Shown: one piece after another, positions 1-9,422 of the stretch
How the letters are laid out: the number at the start of each line of letters is the position of its first letter
Numbering within the stretch: position 1 is the stretch's first letter
DNA from: a bacterium UBA6154
GTDB lineage: Bacteria > Actinomycetota > Actinomycetes > S36-B12
Assembly: GCA_002422375.1 (NCBI GenBank)
Contig: DIUQ01000026.1
Span: forward strand, 1-43,912
Length of the DNA: 43,912 nt
Reading direction: 5' to 3'
Program-made: the position numbers and the translations under genes
Notes under the pieces: generated by a model
What the model was told of the DNA's origin: nothing
Database searches by the model: none
What the model saw: the letters and a program-made list of their open reading frames with translations, nothing else

Positions 1-599
1 TCCGGGGAGAAGTGTGGAAAGTAGGTGTGGATCACCTCATCGTTGACTGTGGACCAACGGGAGTGACCGTCCATTGCCCGCCGGCTACGGCGCTCGGAGT
101 ACGGATCGGTGATCACATCGTGTTGCATACATCCATGGTGGTGCGGGAGGATTCATGGACTCTCTACGGATTTGAATCGGAAGAGGAAGTATCCCTCTTT
201 GACATGGTGCAGACCGTCAGTGGCATTGGGCCGCGCATTGCACTTGCCGTTATTTCGACGCTGTCTCCCATGGAATTGCGCCGCGCTATTGCCAGCGAGA
301 ATACGGCTGCATTAACCAAAATTTCGGGGATTGGTGCTAAAGGTGCATCCCGCATGGTTCTGGAACTCAAGGACAAGGTGGGCGCTGTATCGACGTCGGG
401 AGCTGCCGTGTCGGCGTCCGTCAACGCCTCGTGGCGGGTGGCGGTTGCAGATGCTCTCGGGTCATTAGGGTGGACGCGTCGTGAGGCGGATCTTGCTGTG
501 GACCGGGTAGCCGAATCAGTTCCCGATCTGGTTGATGCAGTCGATCCTGACATTAGTGCGCTACTCAAGGTTGCACTCCGTTCATTGGATCGCTCATGA
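1..599 (+). CDS. ruvA: Holliday junction branch migration complex subunit RuvA (5' partial)
   Basis: RuvA is the tetrameric DNA-binding subunit that holds a Holliday junction flat while RuvB drives branch migration. The visible protein has the N-terminal OB-fold part ([11 protein letters not shown] is the family signature), then two helix-hairpin-helix motifs (VSGIGPRIA and ISGIGAKGA), and a small C-terminal domain III. The reading frame is already open at base 3 as R-G-E before the first GTG at 12, and RGE-V is the normal RuvA beginning, so the true start lies a few codons outside the window and GTG 12 is internal. Expected full length is about 200 residues. The stop overlaps the ruvB start by 4 bp (ATGA), indicating translational coupling. 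ruvC would be expected just upstream, outside the window. Confidence 0.95.
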   Translation, partial: RGEVWKVGVDHLIVDCGPTGVTVHCPPATALGVRIGDHIVLHTSMVVREDSWTLYGFESEEEVSLFDMVQTVSGIGPRIALAVISTLSPMELRRAIASENTAALTKISGIGAKGASRMVLELKDKVGAVSTSGAAVSASVNASWRVAVADALGSLGWTRREADLAVDRVAESVPDLVDAVDPDISALLKVALRSLDRS

Positions 600-1645
600 G
601 TGACTCCGTCACATTCGATCAGGCCTACCCGGATGACTCGGCTATTGAGGGTGCATTACGTCCCAAGTCCTTGTCAGAGTTCATTGGACAAGACCGAGTC
701 AAAGCCCAATTGGGGCTTGTGCTTGAGGCAGCCAATAGGCGCAATGGTGTGGCGGACCATGTCCTGCTCAGTGGACCTCCAGGACTGGGCAAAACCACAT
801 TAGCCACCATCATTGCCGCGGAACTGGGTGCGCCCGTTCGCATGACCTCTGGCCCGGCTCTGCAACATGCGGGAGACGTTGCTGCCGTGCTGTCGAGTTT
901 GCAGCCCGGAGAGGTGCTCTTTCTCGACGAAATACACCGAACCGCCCGAGCCGCCGAAGAAATGCTCTATCTGGCCATGGAGGATTTTCGCGTTGATGTG
1001 ATTGTGGGTAAGGGTCCCGGTGCCACCGCGATCCCGCTGGAGATTGAGCCATTTACGCTCGTCGGTGCCACGACGCGTGCTGGTCTGCTTCCATCACCAC
1101 TGCGAGATCGCTTCGGCTTTACGGCGCATTTGGATTTCTATGATGCCGATGACCTCACAGTGATTGTCACTCGAAGTGCGGAATTATTAGGGGTAGAACT
1201 CACCCCGGAGGGCGCGGCGGAATTAGCCGGAAGGTGCCGGGGTACGCCTCGGATTGCTAACCGGTTACTCCGACGAGTTCGGGACTGGGCCCAGGTGCAT
1301 GGGTCGGGGGTGGTTGACCTGGATTCGGCCCAGGCTGCCCTGGAACTCTACGAAGTGGACGAATTGGGACTCGACCGGATCGACCGATCGGTGCTCGTCG
1401 CACTCATTGAGCGATTCAATGGGGGGCCGGTAGGGCTATCAACACTCGCTGTTGCTGTCGCGGAGGAACCAGAAACAATTGAGTCGGTGTCAGAACCCTT
1501 CCTTGTCCGTCACGGCCTGTTGACTCGGACTCCTCGGGGGAGAGTGGCCACTCCTGCCGCCTGGCGTCACCTCGGTCTGGTCATGCCGGCCTCAGCAACA
1601 GGTTTCACCGACCCTCCCGGCCAAGAGATACTGGATCTCAACTAG
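596..1645 (+). CDS. ruvB: Holliday junction branch migration ATPase RuvB
   Basis: RuvB is the hexameric AAA+ motor that pulls DNA through the RuvA-bound junction during recombinational repair. At 349 residues it has normal family length. Walker A is GPPGLGKT at residues 60-67, Walker B ends LFLDEIH with the acidic pair at 111-112, sensor 1 is GATTRAG, and LRDRFG carries the arginine-finger type motif. The C-terminal winged-helix part includes [14 protein letters not shown]. The start ATG overlaps the ruvA stop, so the two are almost certainly one operon. A 54-base gap with its own possible -10 box separates it from yajC. Confidence 0.97.
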   Translation: MSDSVTFDQAYPDDSAIEGALRPKSLSEFIGQDRVKAQLGLVLEAANRRNGVADHVLLSGPPGLGKTTLATIIAAELGAPVRMTSGPALQHAGDVAAVLSSLQPGEVLFLDEIHRTARAAEEMLYLAMEDFRVDVIVGKGPGATAIPLEIEPFTLVGATTRAGLLPSPLRDRFGFTAHLDFYDADDLTVIVTRSAELLGVELTPEGAAELAGRCRGTPRIANRLLRRVRDWAQVHGSGVVDLDSAQAALELYEVDELGLDRIDRSVLVALIERFNGGPVGLSTLAVAVAEEPETIESVSEPFLVRHGLLTRTPRGRVATPAAWRHLGLVMPASATGFTDPPGQEILDLN

Positions 1646-1658
1646 AAACCGGCTCCGT

Positions 1659-1664
1659 TAGTCT
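1659..1664 (+). promoter_or_regulatory. possible -10 box for yajC-secD-secF
   Basis: TAGTCT lies 35 nt before the yajC ATG, in the short ruvB-yajC gap. It fits the TANNNT form seen before several other genes here. No convincing -35 is visible. A transcript starting about 7 nt downstream would include the yajC Shine-Dalgarno AAGGA (1690-1694). Confidence 0.3.
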
Positions 1665-1699
1665 TGCAGCATTCGTATCCACTCATGTGAAGGATCCCC

Positions 1700-1987
1700 A
1701 TGGATTTACTCGGTTTGGCGCCTATTCTGCTGCTCGTTGTTGCGTTCTATTTTTTGCTGATCCGGCCGCAGAAGAACCGGCAGAAAGCCCAAGCCCAGAT
1801 GGTGGCCAATATTGCGGCTGGCACTGATGTCATGACCACAGCGGGGATATTCGGGACAGTGCGCAGTGCCGGCGAGGACGAACTCCTGCTCGAAATCGCG
1901 CCAGGCACCATTATTCGGATCCTGCCGGCGGCCATTGCCAAGGTAATAACGCCCCCGGCTCCCATGGAACTAGATCAACCTGAGTAG
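1700..1987 (+). CDS. yajC: Sec translocon accessory protein YajC
   Basis: YajC is a small single-span membrane protein that associates with SecDF and the SecYEG channel. The 95-residue product begins with a hydrophobic segment at about residues 4-22 followed by the RPQ(K/R) motif (FLLIRPQKNRQK) and a soluble domain with GTDVMTTAGIFGTV, all typical of the family. The ATG at 1700 is preceded by AAGGA with 5-nt spacing. It lies directly before secD and secF, the usual order. The C-terminus is short, without the long acidic tail seen in some actinobacteria. Confidence 0.93.
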   Translation: MDLLGLAPILLLVVAFYFLLIRPQKNRQKAQAQMVANIAAGTDVMTTAGIFGTVRSAGEDELLLEIAPGTIIRILPAAIAKVITPPAPMELDQPE

Positions 1988-1995
1988 ATTTTGGT

Positions 1996-2036
1996 GCTCG
2001 CCTGAGTGGCGAGCCCTGTCCCAGTCCGACGTCGGA
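1996..2036 (+). promoter_or_regulatory. two hairpins in the yajC-secD gap, the second covering the secD ribosome-binding site
   Basis: A perfect 6-bp stem, GCTCGC (1996-2001) and GCGAGC (2009-2014) with a 7-nt loop, is followed by the perfect palindrome TCCGACGTCGGA (2025-2036). The last three bases of the palindrome belong to the secD Shine-Dalgarno GGAGG (2034-2038), so folding would mask part of it. Whether this controls secD translation is inference. Confidence 0.4.
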
Positions 2037-2044
2037 GGATTTTT

Positions 2045-3625
2045 GTGGCTACACCGGTAAGAACCAGACCTTGGCGCATGCTGTCTGCACTCCTTGTGAT
2101 TCTCGTGGGGTTTAGCGTCTGGGCATTCTTTCCGGGAACGGATTCCTCCGTGCGTTTAGGGCTGGACTTGCAAGGTGGAACCCAAATCATCTTGGTCCCA
2201 ACGCCGGTCGTTGACGGCGCCAGTATCACCGACGACCAGCTGTCTCAAACGGTGGAGATCCTGCGTGCTCGAGTGGACAGTCTGGGTGTGGCCGAGTCCG
2301 AGGTCACTACAGCTGGATCTGGTGACGATGCCGCGATAGTTGTGTCCGTTCCTGGCGAGAATCAAGATCGCTTAGTGGAACTCGTGCAGCAAACCGCTCT
2401 CTTAGATTTCCGTCCGGTATGGAACGTGCTAGCTCCGTCGCCCGTTGCCCCAGTTGACGGAGCGGCGGAGGTGACTGCACCGACTGGAATAGTTCAGGCA
2501 GCGGAGAACACTCCTGAATTCGAGTCTGAACTCAATGCGCTCGATTGCCTAGATCCTGTCAACTACGCGGGGGGTACGCCAGATAATCCTGAGCAATGGT
2601 TGGGCACTTGTGAACAGAGCGGTGCCGCAAAGTATTCGCTGCAACCGGCATTCATCAAGGGAACAAATGTCACGAATGCCACGGCGGAGTTGCCCCAAGG
2701 GGGCGTTGGCTGGGTAGTCAATTTGGAATTTGATACCGATGGTGCATCGGCATTGGCCACGGCGTCTACGGACCTCAGTGCACTACCAGAATGCGGCACC
2801 GGACAAAGCCCCTGTAACGCCTTTGCCATTGTGCTGGACGGGGTTGTGGTGTCCGCCCCTCGATTCAACGAACCTATTCTCGGTGGCCAAGCGTCGATTG
2901 AAGGTGACTTCACGGCCCAGGAAGCCCGCGATCTAGCCAATATCCTGAAGTACGGCGCCCTTCCCGTGACTCTCGACCCGGTTGATATCACCACCATCTC
3001 GCCGACGGTTGGTAAAGATCAGCTAGAGGCCGGATTAATTGCCGGAGGCATTGGATTGCTCCTGGTCACGGTGTATCTACTTTTCTACTACCGGGTACTG
3101 GGAATCGTTGCCGCATTGAGTTTGGTGGTTGCTGCGATTCTCCTCTACGTCGTTTTCATCTCATTGAGTAAGTCGATAGGGCTAACCCTGACCTTGGCAG
3201 GAGTGGCGGGTGCCATTGTCGCCATCGGTATTACTGCGGACTCTTTTATCGTGTATTTCGAACGCATCCGAGATGAAATTCGCGACGGCAAATCTTTGCG
3301 ACAAGCATGTGATACCGGATGGATTCGTGCGCGGCGAACGCTCTTGGCGGCAGACTTTGTGTCCATTCTTGCCGCGGTAGTTCTCTATTTGTTGTCCGTG
3401 GGCAGTGTCCGAGGGTTTGCTTTTGTCTTAGGTCTCACCACACTCATTGATATCTTGATTGCTTTCTGGTTCACCCACCCTGTGGTTGTGCTTCTTGGTC
3501 GAACCAAGTTCATGCAACGGGGTTCGAGGTGGACTGGGCTAGACCCAGAGCGTCTCGGAGGTATCAGCCTGGCTGATGCCATGGCGGGGCAGTCTCGACG
3601 CAAGCGGAGAGAGGGTGTGGCATGA
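2045..3625 (+). CDS. secD: protein translocase subunit SecD
   Basis: SecD with SecF forms the RND-like, proton-driven complex that helps pull exported proteins out of the Sec channel. The product has one N-terminal membrane segment, the conserved LGLDLQGGTQI motif, a large extracytoplasmic domain (P1) and a C-terminal block of five membrane spans ending near VLLGRTKFM. An in-frame GTG at 2006 would add 13 residues, but GTG 2045 has a strong GGAGG (2034-2038) 6 nt upstream and gives a normal start (M-A-T-P-V-R). That makes 526 residues. The stop overlaps secF by 4 bp. The extracytoplasmic region around residues 120-210 looks Pro/Ala-rich and lineage-specific. Confidence 0.95.
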   Translation: MATPVRTRPWRMLSALLVILVGFSVWAFFPGTDSSVRLGLDLQGGTQIILVPTPVVDGASITDDQLSQTVEILRARVDSLGVAESEVTTAGSGDDAAIVVSVPGENQDRLVELVQQTALLDFRPVWNVLAPSPVAPVDGAAEVTAPTGIVQAAENTPEFESELNALDCLDPVNYAGGTPDNPEQWLGTCEQSGAAKYSLQPAFIKGTNVTNATAELPQGGVGWVVNLEFDTDGASALATASTDLSALPECGTGQSPCNAFAIVLDGVVVSAPRFNEPILGGQASIEGDFTAQEARDLANILKYGALPVTLDPVDITTISPTVGKDQLEAGLIAGGIGLLLVTVYLLFYYRVLGIVAALSLVVAAILLYVVFISLSKSIGLTLTLAGVAGAIVAIGITADSFIVYFERIRDEIRDGKSLRQACDTGWIRARRTLLAADFVSILAAVVLYLLSVGSVRGFAFVLGLTTLIDILIAFWFTHPVVVLLGRTKFMQRGSRWTGLDPERLGGISLADAMAGQSRRKRREGVA

Positions 3626-4740
3626 GCAAAGTTGGCAACCTCGGTCAGCGCATGTATCGCGGAGAAGTCTCCTTTGACTTCATTGGTCGCAAAAAGACCT
3701 GGTACACCATAAGTGCGATTATTTTGCTCATTAGCGTTGGTGCGATCCTGTTCCGCGGCCTGAATCTCGGAATTGAGTTCAAGGGGGGCGCCGACTTCAC
3801 GCTGCCGAATGCGACGTGTTCCGTTGAACAGGCCCGTGACATTGCCGAGACGGAGACTGGCGCGCAGACAATCGTCACGCAGACCGGCTCGGGCACTGTA
3901 CGTGTGCAGACTGAGACGTTGACGCCGGAGGCCTCCGAGCAGCTCGCCGGCACATTAGGTGACGCCTGTGGAGTGGCACAGGGGGACATTAAGTATCAAG
4001 TGGTTGGCCCCACGTGGGGTGCGGAAATCTCCAAGAAGGCCCTCCAAGGGCTCGGGGTTTTCCTTCTGCTCGTGACCCTATTCCTCACCATTTACTTTGA
4101 GTGGCGCATGGCTGTTGCTGCTTTAGTGGCTTTGGCGCACGACCTCATCATCACCATAGGTATTTATGCGCTTATTGGGTTAGAGGTCACCCCAGCATCC
4201 GTGATTGGACTGCTCACCATCTTGGGCTACTCCTTGTATGACACGGTGGTGGTCTTTGACAAGGTCAAAGAAAATACGCGTGGGCTGACAGGTCAGTCCA
4301 TTCTGACTTATGACGAAGCCGCCAACCTGGCGGTAAATCAGACCTTGGTGCGATCCATAAACACATCTATTGTGGCGCTGCTACCTATTATCGCGATCAT
4401 TTTTGTTGGTGCTTTCATTCTGGGTGCTGGAACATTATTGGACCTGGCTGTGGCCCTAGCGATCGGCATGGTGGCTGGAACGTTCTCATCTATCTTCATT
4501 GCAACACCGGTGCTGGCCCAACTGAAGTCAGCGACCCCCGAGATGAAGTCACTGGCCACGCGGGTGCGTGCGCGCCGAGCCCAGGTGGCGAAAAAAGTCG
4601 CTGCAGTGGACGAGGGGGCTGATACGGACAGCGGGGGAGCGGCTCGGGTTGCTACCGGAGCGTCTATCACGGACACTGGAATCGTGGAGCGTAATCAGCC
4701 CCGAAAGCAGCCTCGCTCTAAGCGCAAGAAGGGCTCCTGA
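3622..4740 (+). CDS. secF: protein translocase subunit SecF
   Basis: SecF is the membrane partner of SecD. The 372-residue protein shows the N-terminal span, the conserved GIEFKGGADF motif, a short extracytoplasmic domain, and the C-terminal transmembrane block with ILGYSLYDTVVVFDKVKEN, a family signature. A hydrophilic, basic tail rich in Lys/Arg closes the protein (QPRSKRKKGS), typical of cytoplasmic tails of actinobacterial SecF. It is translationally coupled to secD through ATGA. Immediately after its stop is a small inverted repeat. Confidence 0.95.
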   Translation: MSKVGNLGQRMYRGEVSFDFIGRKKTWYTISAIILLISVGAILFRGLNLGIEFKGGADFTLPNATCSVEQARDIAETETGAQTIVTQTGSGTVRVQTETLTPEASEQLAGTLGDACGVAQGDIKYQVVGPTWGAEISKKALQGLGVFLLLVTLFLTIYFEWRMAVAALVALAHDLIITIGIYALIGLEVTPASVIGLLTILGYSLYDTVVVFDKVKENTRGLTGQSILTYDEAANLAVNQTLVRSINTSIVALLPIIAIIFVGAFILGAGTLLDLAVALAIGMVAGTFSSIFIATPVLAQLKSATPEMKSLATRVRARRAQVAKKVAAVDEGADTDSGGAARVATGASITDTGIVERNQPRKQPRSKRKKGS

Positions 4741-4754
4741 CCGTAGTATTACGG
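4741..4754 (+). repeat. inverted repeat after secF
   Basis: CCGTA-GTAT-TACGG forms a 5-bp stem with a 4-nt loop directly after the secF stop codon. No T-run follows, so it is not a convincing intrinsic terminator. It lies in the 78-base gap before rel. Confidence 0.4.
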
Positions 4755-4818
4755 CAGGTGGAGGAAGTTACTCTCGTACTCCCTTCGACGGATTGCCCAA
4801 GGGTGAGGAGGTGAACTC

Positions 4819-7065
4819 GTGTCAGAGGACCTAGTCACGCCCGCCGAGACCATCTCGGTTCCAACCGATTCCGGGCTGCGTTCACGGCTGGGTCGATTCA
4901 CGTCTCGATCGGGCAATTCGGAAATTGAACCGCTGCTCCGCACTTTGCGAAAGTATCACCCTAAGTCAGATACCAAGGTTGTTGAGCGCGCTTACGAAAC
5001 TGCTCGGTACATGCATCGCGATCAAAAGCGTCGGTCAGGGGAGCCGTACATAACGCACCCTGTCGCCGTCGCAGAAATCCTGGCCGAGCTCGGCATGACA
5101 TCGACGACCTTGGCTGCTGCGCTTCTTCATGACACGGTGGAGGACTGTGGCTACTCGCTCGACTCCCTTCGCGAGGATTTTGGCGACGAAATTGCACTGC
5201 TCGTTGACGGTGTGACCAAACTGGACAAGGTGTCCTATGGCGAGGCAACGGCTGCGGAGACGGTGCGAAAAATGGTCGTTGCCATGGCCCGTGATATTCG
5301 GGTACTAGTCATCAAGTTGGCTGATCGACTTCATAACATGCGAACGTTGAGGTACCTCCCGGACACTAAACAGGACAAGAAGGCTCGGGAAACGCTGGAG
5401 ATCTATGCACCGCTAGCGCACCGACTGGGCATGAATGCCATCAAGTGGGAACTAGAGGATCTTGCGTTTGGAACGTTACACCCGAAAATGTTTGAAGAAA
5501 TTGATCGTCTTGTTGAGCAAAGGGCTCCTTCTCGCGAACGTAATCTCAACGTGATCCTGGGGCAGTTGAATGAGGATCTAAGGAAAAGCAAGATAAAAGC
5601 CCAAGTAACTGGGCGTCCCAAGCATTACTACTCGATTTATCAAAAGATGATCGTGCGAGGACGCGATTTCACGGACATTTATGACTTGATTGGTGTCCGT
5701 ATCCTCGTGGACGATATTCGTGATTGCTATGCCGCTTTGGGCACGATCCATGCCAAATGGAGTCCCGTTCCGGGGCGCTTCAAGGACTTTATCGCCATGC
5801 CAAAGTTCAACATGTATCAGTCGTTGCACACAACCGTTATAGGGCCCGACGGCAAGCCTGTTGAAGTTCAGATCCGCACCCATGAAATGCACAGGGCAGC
5901 GGAGTATGGCGTTGCCGCGCACTGGCGGTACAAGCAAGGGTCAGACATCAAGATGGACGACTTTGCCTGGCTCAGGCAGCTGGTGGACTGGCAAAAAGAG
6001 ACGACGGACCCCAGTGAATTTCTTGACTCACTGCGCTACGACCTCGGCAGCGCTGAGGTGTACATATTTACACCCAAGGGCGATGTTTTCTCACTCCCTT
6101 CTGGCTCAACACCGGTTGATTTCGCGTACTCCGTTCACACGGAAGTCGGACATCGGTGTGTGGGAGCCAGGGTTAATGGGAAATTGGTGCCGTTGGAATC
6201 GGCCTTGGCCAATGGAGACGTTGTTGAAATTTTCACCTCGAAATCAGAAGGCGCGGGTCCCAGCAGGGACTGGTTGAATTTCGTTTCGTCGGCGCGAGCA
6301 CGTAGCAAGATTAAAGCGTGGTTCTCGAAAGAGAGGCGCGAGGAAGCGATTGACACGGGCAAAGACCAAATCGTCCGCGCTGTTCGTAAACAAGGTTTGC
6401 CCTTACAGCGCATGATGACCAATCAGGCCCTGCAGACGATTGCCGCGGATTTACATCAAGCGGATGTTTCAGCGTTGTATGCCTCAGTCGGGGAGGGCCG
6501 CATTTCGGCCCAGTCGATTGTGAGTCGATTGATCGAGGCTTCTGGCGGAGTGGACGGTGCCGCAGATGACACCGCGGAAACCATGTTGCCAAGTTTTGGA
6601 ACCCAAACGCGATCCCGCACCCACGACGTCGGTGTTGTGGTGAAAGGCACGGACGACGTATGGGTGAAGTTGGCACGCTGTTGTACCCCGGTGCCAGGTG
6701 ACCCGATCTTTGGTTTTGTGACTCGTGGTTCAGGGGTTTCCGTGCATAGGACGGACTGTGTCAACATGGAGTCGCTCAAGAGTCAGCCGGAACGACTAGT
6801 GGATGTCGAGTGGGCACCCACGCCTCAAAGTGTTTTCCTAGTCAACATCGCGGTTGAGGCACTGGATCGATCTAGGCTCTTAGCTGACGTCACCAAGGCT
6901 CTTTCCGACACCCATGTCAATATTCTTAATGCTTCGGTGGCTACCACCCGAGATCGGATCGCGACTTCACGTTTCACCTTTGAGATGGCGGACCCTAAAC
7001 ACCTCGGTTCGGTTTTGAAAGCCGTGCGAAATGTCGAAGGTGTTTTTGACGCATATCGCGTCTAG
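4819..7065 (+). CDS. rel: bifunctional (p)ppGpp synthetase/hydrolase Rel
   Basis: Makes and degrades the stringent-response alarmone (p)ppGpp. The 748-residue product has all domains of a long RSH enzyme: HD hydrolase (HDTVED at 104-109), synthetase ([13 protein letters not shown] from 265, then VEVQIRT around 348-354), TGS (about 415-475, [16 protein letters not shown]), a conserved-cysteine region ([11 protein letters not shown]), and a C-terminal ACT domain. The synthetase contains RFKD at 320-323, the basic RxKD form linked to bifunctional Rel rather than the acidic ExDD form of RelA, so both activities are predicted. The GTG start is supported by GAGGAGG just upstream. No apt gene separates it from secF. 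It converges on the DUF349 gene with 15 bp between stops. Confidence 0.96.
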   Translation: MSEDLVTPAETISVPTDSGLRSRLGRFTSRSGNSEIEPLLRTLRKYHPKSDTKVVERAYETARYMHRDQKRRSGEPYITHPVAVAEILAELGMTSTTLAAALLHDTVEDCGYSLDSLREDFGDEIALLVDGVTKLDKVSYGEATAAETVRKMVVAMARDIRVLVIKLADRLHNMRTLRYLPDTKQDKKARETLEIYAPLAHRLGMNAIKWELEDLAFGTLHPKMFEEIDRLVEQRAPSRERNLNVILGQLNEDLRKSKIKAQVTGRPKHYYSIYQKMIVRGRDFTDIYDLIGVRILVDDIRDCYAALGTIHAKWSPVPGRFKDFIAMPKFNMYQSLHTTVIGPDGKPVEVQIRTHEMHRAAEYGVAAHWRYKQGSDIKMDDFAWLRQLVDWQKETTDPSEFLDSLRYDLGSAEVYIFTPKGDVFSLPSGSTPVDFAYSVHTEVGHRCVGARVNGKLVPLESALANGDVVEIFTSKSEGAGPSRDWLNFVSSARARSKIKAWFSKERREEAIDTGKDQIVRAVRKQGLPLQRMMTNQALQTIAADLHQADVSALYASVGEGRISAQSIVSRLIEASGGVDGAADDTAETMLPSFGTQTRSRTHDVGVVVKGTDDVWVKLARCCTPVPGDPIFGFVTRGSGVSVHRTDCVNMESLKSQPERLVDVEWAPTPQSVFLVNIAVEALDRSRLLADVTKALSDTHVNILNASVATTRDRIATSRFTFEMADPKHLGSVLKAVRNVEGVFDAYRV

Positions 7066-7080
7066 GCCACGAAAGGACTC

Positions 7081-8370
7081 TTAGCGGTTGTTCTGGGCTG
7101 CCGCGTTTTCTGCAGCTCCCAGCAGTGCGGTGAGATTGTCGATAGACAATTGAATTTCTGCCGCCTTCTTCGAATCTCCTTTTTCTTGAGCCTTAGCGAG
7201 CTCCACTTGGTATCGAGCTAGTCCGTCGGAGAATGCATTAGCTGTATCCATAGCTCTGGCAACAACTTCCGGGTTCACCGCCGTCCACTGCTTCTCATCT
7301 TCTTTGCGAATAGTGTCCTCGACCTTTTTCAAGCGAGCATCGAGCCGATTTCGATCAGCTTTTGGTAGGTCGCCAGCTTTGTCCCACGCTGTTTGAATCT
7401 CTCGAAGGGAGCGCTTGACCGACTTCAAATCCTTAGAGCCAAGGGGGAGGAGCGCCTCTGCCTGGACGACAAGCGCCTCCTTGGCCGGCACATTCTCGGC
7501 GAGTTTCTCGTCCTCACGGGCTTCCGCTTCCTTCAGTGAGGTAAAGAATTCATCTTGAGCGGCCTTGAAGCGTTTCCACAGTTTGTCTTCGTCCGCCCGT
7601 GAAGCGCGCGGGGCTTTCTTCCACTCCGCCATGAGGTCCTTGAACTTCTTAATTCCCGCTTTGGGGTCGGTTGTAGTTGCAGCAGCTTGAGCCAAGGCAA
7701 TCAGTTCCCTCTTGCGGCCCAGGGCTTCCTTGCGTACCGCATCCAATTCATGGAAGTGGGCACGGCGCCGTTTGTCAAAAGACGTTCGGGCCGCACTGAG
7801 TCGCTTCCATAATTCCTGTTCGGTGCTCCGATCAACTCGTGGGAGCACTTTCCATTCTTCGACTATTGCTGCGAACCGCTCAGCCGTGTTCTTCCATGAT
7901 TCGGAGTTAGCTAACGACTCTGCTTCTTCGGTCAATGCCTCCCGCTGGGCGCGGGAAACAGCCCTGAGTTGCGCTTTACGTTCCTTCTCGGCAGTCCGAT
8001 GAGTCTCAATAAGGGCGTCAACAGCCTGGCAACGGGCTTCCAGGGTCTGAATATCGCCGACAAATGAGCGAGCAGTGAGTGCCTCTCGCACCTTTGTTAG
8101 GGCGGCTACCGCGGATTCTGGGCTGACTTTTGATTCCTTGAGACGGGATTCCAAGATGTCTACTTCGACAACGAGGTCGTCATATTTTCGCGCATAGAAG
8201 GTGAGGCCTTCGTGGGGTGTGCCAATGGTGTATTGACCGACCACGACTTCCCCCTCAGGAGCTTTGAGATAGACCGTGCCGTCGTCGGTGACTCGGCCCC
8301 ACTGCGACGCCTGAGAAATGGCGGGGCGAATAACGGGTCTCAAGGAGGCGGGAGTTGGTTGTTCGGTCAT
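7081..8370 (-). CDS. DUF349 coiled-coil protein
   Basis: The 429-residue product is mostly charged helical sequence with repeated modules containing W-K (SESWKNTAERFAAIVEEWK, FKDLMAEWKKAPRASRADEDKLWKRF, LREIQTAWDKAGDLPKADRNRLDARLKK), the DUF349 repeat. About four such modules occupy residues 130-370, after a short beta-rich N-terminal part (APEGEVVVGQYTIGTPHEGLTFYARKYDDL). The molecular role is not established; it is commonly found beside rel in actinobacteria, which suggests but does not prove a stress link. The ATG has an AAAGG-type ribosome site upstream. It ends 15 bp from the rel stop on the opposite strand. No membrane segment or signal peptide is seen. Confidence 0.85.
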   Translation of the reverse strand: MTEQPTPASLRPVIRPAISQASQWGRVTDDGTVYLKAPEGEVVVGQYTIGTPHEGLTFYARKYDDLVVEVDILESRLKESKVSPESAVAALTKVREALTARSFVGDIQTLEARCQAVDALIETHRTAEKERKAQLRAVSRAQREALTEEAESLANSESWKNTAERFAAIVEEWKVLPRVDRSTEQELWKRLSAARTSFDKRRRAHFHELDAVRKEALGRKRELIALAQAAATTTDPKAGIKKFKDLMAEWKKAPRASRADEDKLWKRFKAAQDEFFTSLKEAEAREDEKLAENVPAKEALVVQAEALLPLGSKDLKSVKRSLREIQTAWDKAGDLPKADRNRLDARLKKVEDTIRKEDEKQWTAVNPEVVARAMDTANAFSDGLARYQVELAKAQEKGDSKKAAEIQLSIDNLTALLGAAENAAAQNNR

Positions 8371-8464
8371 ATCTGTAACCTTTCAATAGGTTGGGCTGCA
8401 ACGGGAGCGCAGCCACCGCATTTCTCTCTAGCATGTGGTCGAGTCGGGTCGGTCGGGCATCGAA

Positions 8465-8482
8465 TCTACCGCTCCTGGTAGA
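8465..8482 (-). repeat. small hairpin between DUF349 gene and cyclophilin gene
   Basis: TCTACC (8465-8470) and GGTAGA (8477-8482) form a perfect 6-bp stem with a 6-nt loop. It lies downstream of the cyclophilin stop and upstream of the DUF349 start, both on the minus strand. No T-run follows on either strand, so a terminator role is only possible. Nothing else clear is visible in 8371-8535. Confidence 0.35.
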
Positions 8483-8535
8483 CAACACCCACTGTGACCC
8501 AGGAATATCCATATTGGGCAGAAAAGATCGAAACG

Positions 8536-9330
8536 TTAAGAAACTGTTGCTGAATTGATGAACACCGGCTGGATTGGGGTGCCGTCGGTCAATCCGTCCA
8601 CGACTCCAGCCGCGGCGACCTCTTGGACAATGTCCAAACCGCTGACCACCTGGCCCCAGATGGTGTAACTCGCCGGCAGAGTGGTGTCTTGATAGACAAT
8701 AAAGAACTGGGATCCTGAGGTCCCTGGTCCCGCATTGGCCATAGCGATAGTGCCCGCGGGGTAATTTGCCTCACCTTCAGCGGGAAGATTTTCGTCCGGA
8801 ACCGTGTAACCCGGACCTCCTGTGCCGTCGCCGGCTGGGTCCCCGCACTGCAGCACGTAAATCCCCGCAGTGGTTAATCGGTGGCACGCTGTGTTGTCGT
8901 AGAACCCGGAACTGGCGAGAAATGCTTCCGAATCGACCGTTTGGGCAGCTGAGGGGTTGAGTTCAATCACAATATCGCCGCAATTGGTTGCCAGTGTGAG
9001 CGTGCTGGGCTGTGGGTCGACGGGGGTAGGTCCGTCGGGATAGCTGATGTCGTTTGCCCGAGGCGTTCCGACGGGGTCACACCCGGCCAGGCTGCTCGCC
9101 GCCGTCGGGGTGTCGAGAACTGTGGGGTCTGAAGCGATGGGGGCTGATTCCTCGGATCGAGTGGCATTGAAACCCACCCAACCCAGAGCTGCTATCACAA
9201 TGGCGGCCACAACGACAACGGCAGCAATACGCTGATTGCGGCGAGCCTGCTGTGCGCGAGCCGCCCGGCGTTGTTGCTGTCGTTCATATTTGGCTCGGGC
9301 TAATTCTCGTTCGCGCTTTTGAGTGGACAT
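8536..9330 (-). CDS. membrane-anchored cyclophilin-type peptidyl-prolyl isomerase
   Basis: Predicted to speed cis/trans isomerisation of X-Pro bonds outside the cytoplasm. The 264-residue protein starts with a very basic, Arg/Gln-rich stretch (residues 1-30), then one hydrophobic span (about 32-52, ending GWVGF), a Ser/Thr/Pro linker to about 95, and a cyclophilin domain to the end. The domain contains CHRLTTAGIYVLQCGD, with the catalytic HR retained, and GPGTSGSQFFIVYQDT. No lipobox Cys is seen, so the hydrophobic stretch is a signal anchor. The start ATG has GGAG 4 nt upstream and a -10-like GATAAT further back. This gene is normally near rel and hisS in actinobacteria. Confidence 0.9.
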   Translation of the reverse strand: MSTQKRERELARAKYERQQQRRAARAQQARRNQRIAAVVVVAAIVIAALGWVGFNATRSEESAPIASDPTVLDTPTAASSLAGCDPVGTPRANDISYPDGPTPVDPQPSTLTLATNCGDIVIELNPSAAQTVDSEAFLASSGFYDNTACHRLTTAGIYVLQCGDPAGDGTGGPGYTVPDENLPAEGEANYPAGTIAMANAGPGTSGSQFFIVYQDTTLPASYTIWGQVVSGLDIVQEVAAAGVVDGLTDGTPIQPVFINSATVS

Positions 9331-9354
9331 TGGGCTCCAGTCACCATTGTGTGA

Positions 9355-9360
9355 ATTATC
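9355..9360 (-). promoter_or_regulatory. probable -10 box for the cyclophilin gene
   Basis: Reading the minus strand, GATAAT lies 24 nt before the ATG at 9330, giving a leader of about 18 nt that includes GGAG. It matches the -10 consensus at 5 of 6 positions. No clear -35 is seen. Confidence 0.4.
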
Positions 9361-9407
9361 AGTCGGGCGTTTTATTGCCGTGGCGCAGTCTAAGCCGTCC
9401 CCATCGG

Positions 9408-9413
9408 TAGGCT
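9408..9413 (+). promoter_or_regulatory. possible leaderless-type -10 box for the MBL gene upstream of hisS
   Basis: TAGGCT is followed by 9 nt and then the ATG at 9423. No Shine-Dalgarno is present, so transcription starting within a few bases of the ATG is likely. The spacing is slightly longer than at the other leaderless candidates. Confidence 0.35.
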
Positions 9414-9422
9414 GAGACCCTT

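Noticed and set aside
2006..2044. GTG 2006 as the secD start
   Set aside because: Adds a basic 13-residue stretch overlapping the hairpins, while GTG 2045 has GGAGG at ideal spacing and a family-like N-terminus.
4741..4754. Intrinsic terminator between secF and rel
   Set aside because: Only a 5-bp stem with no T-run; kept as an inverted repeat.
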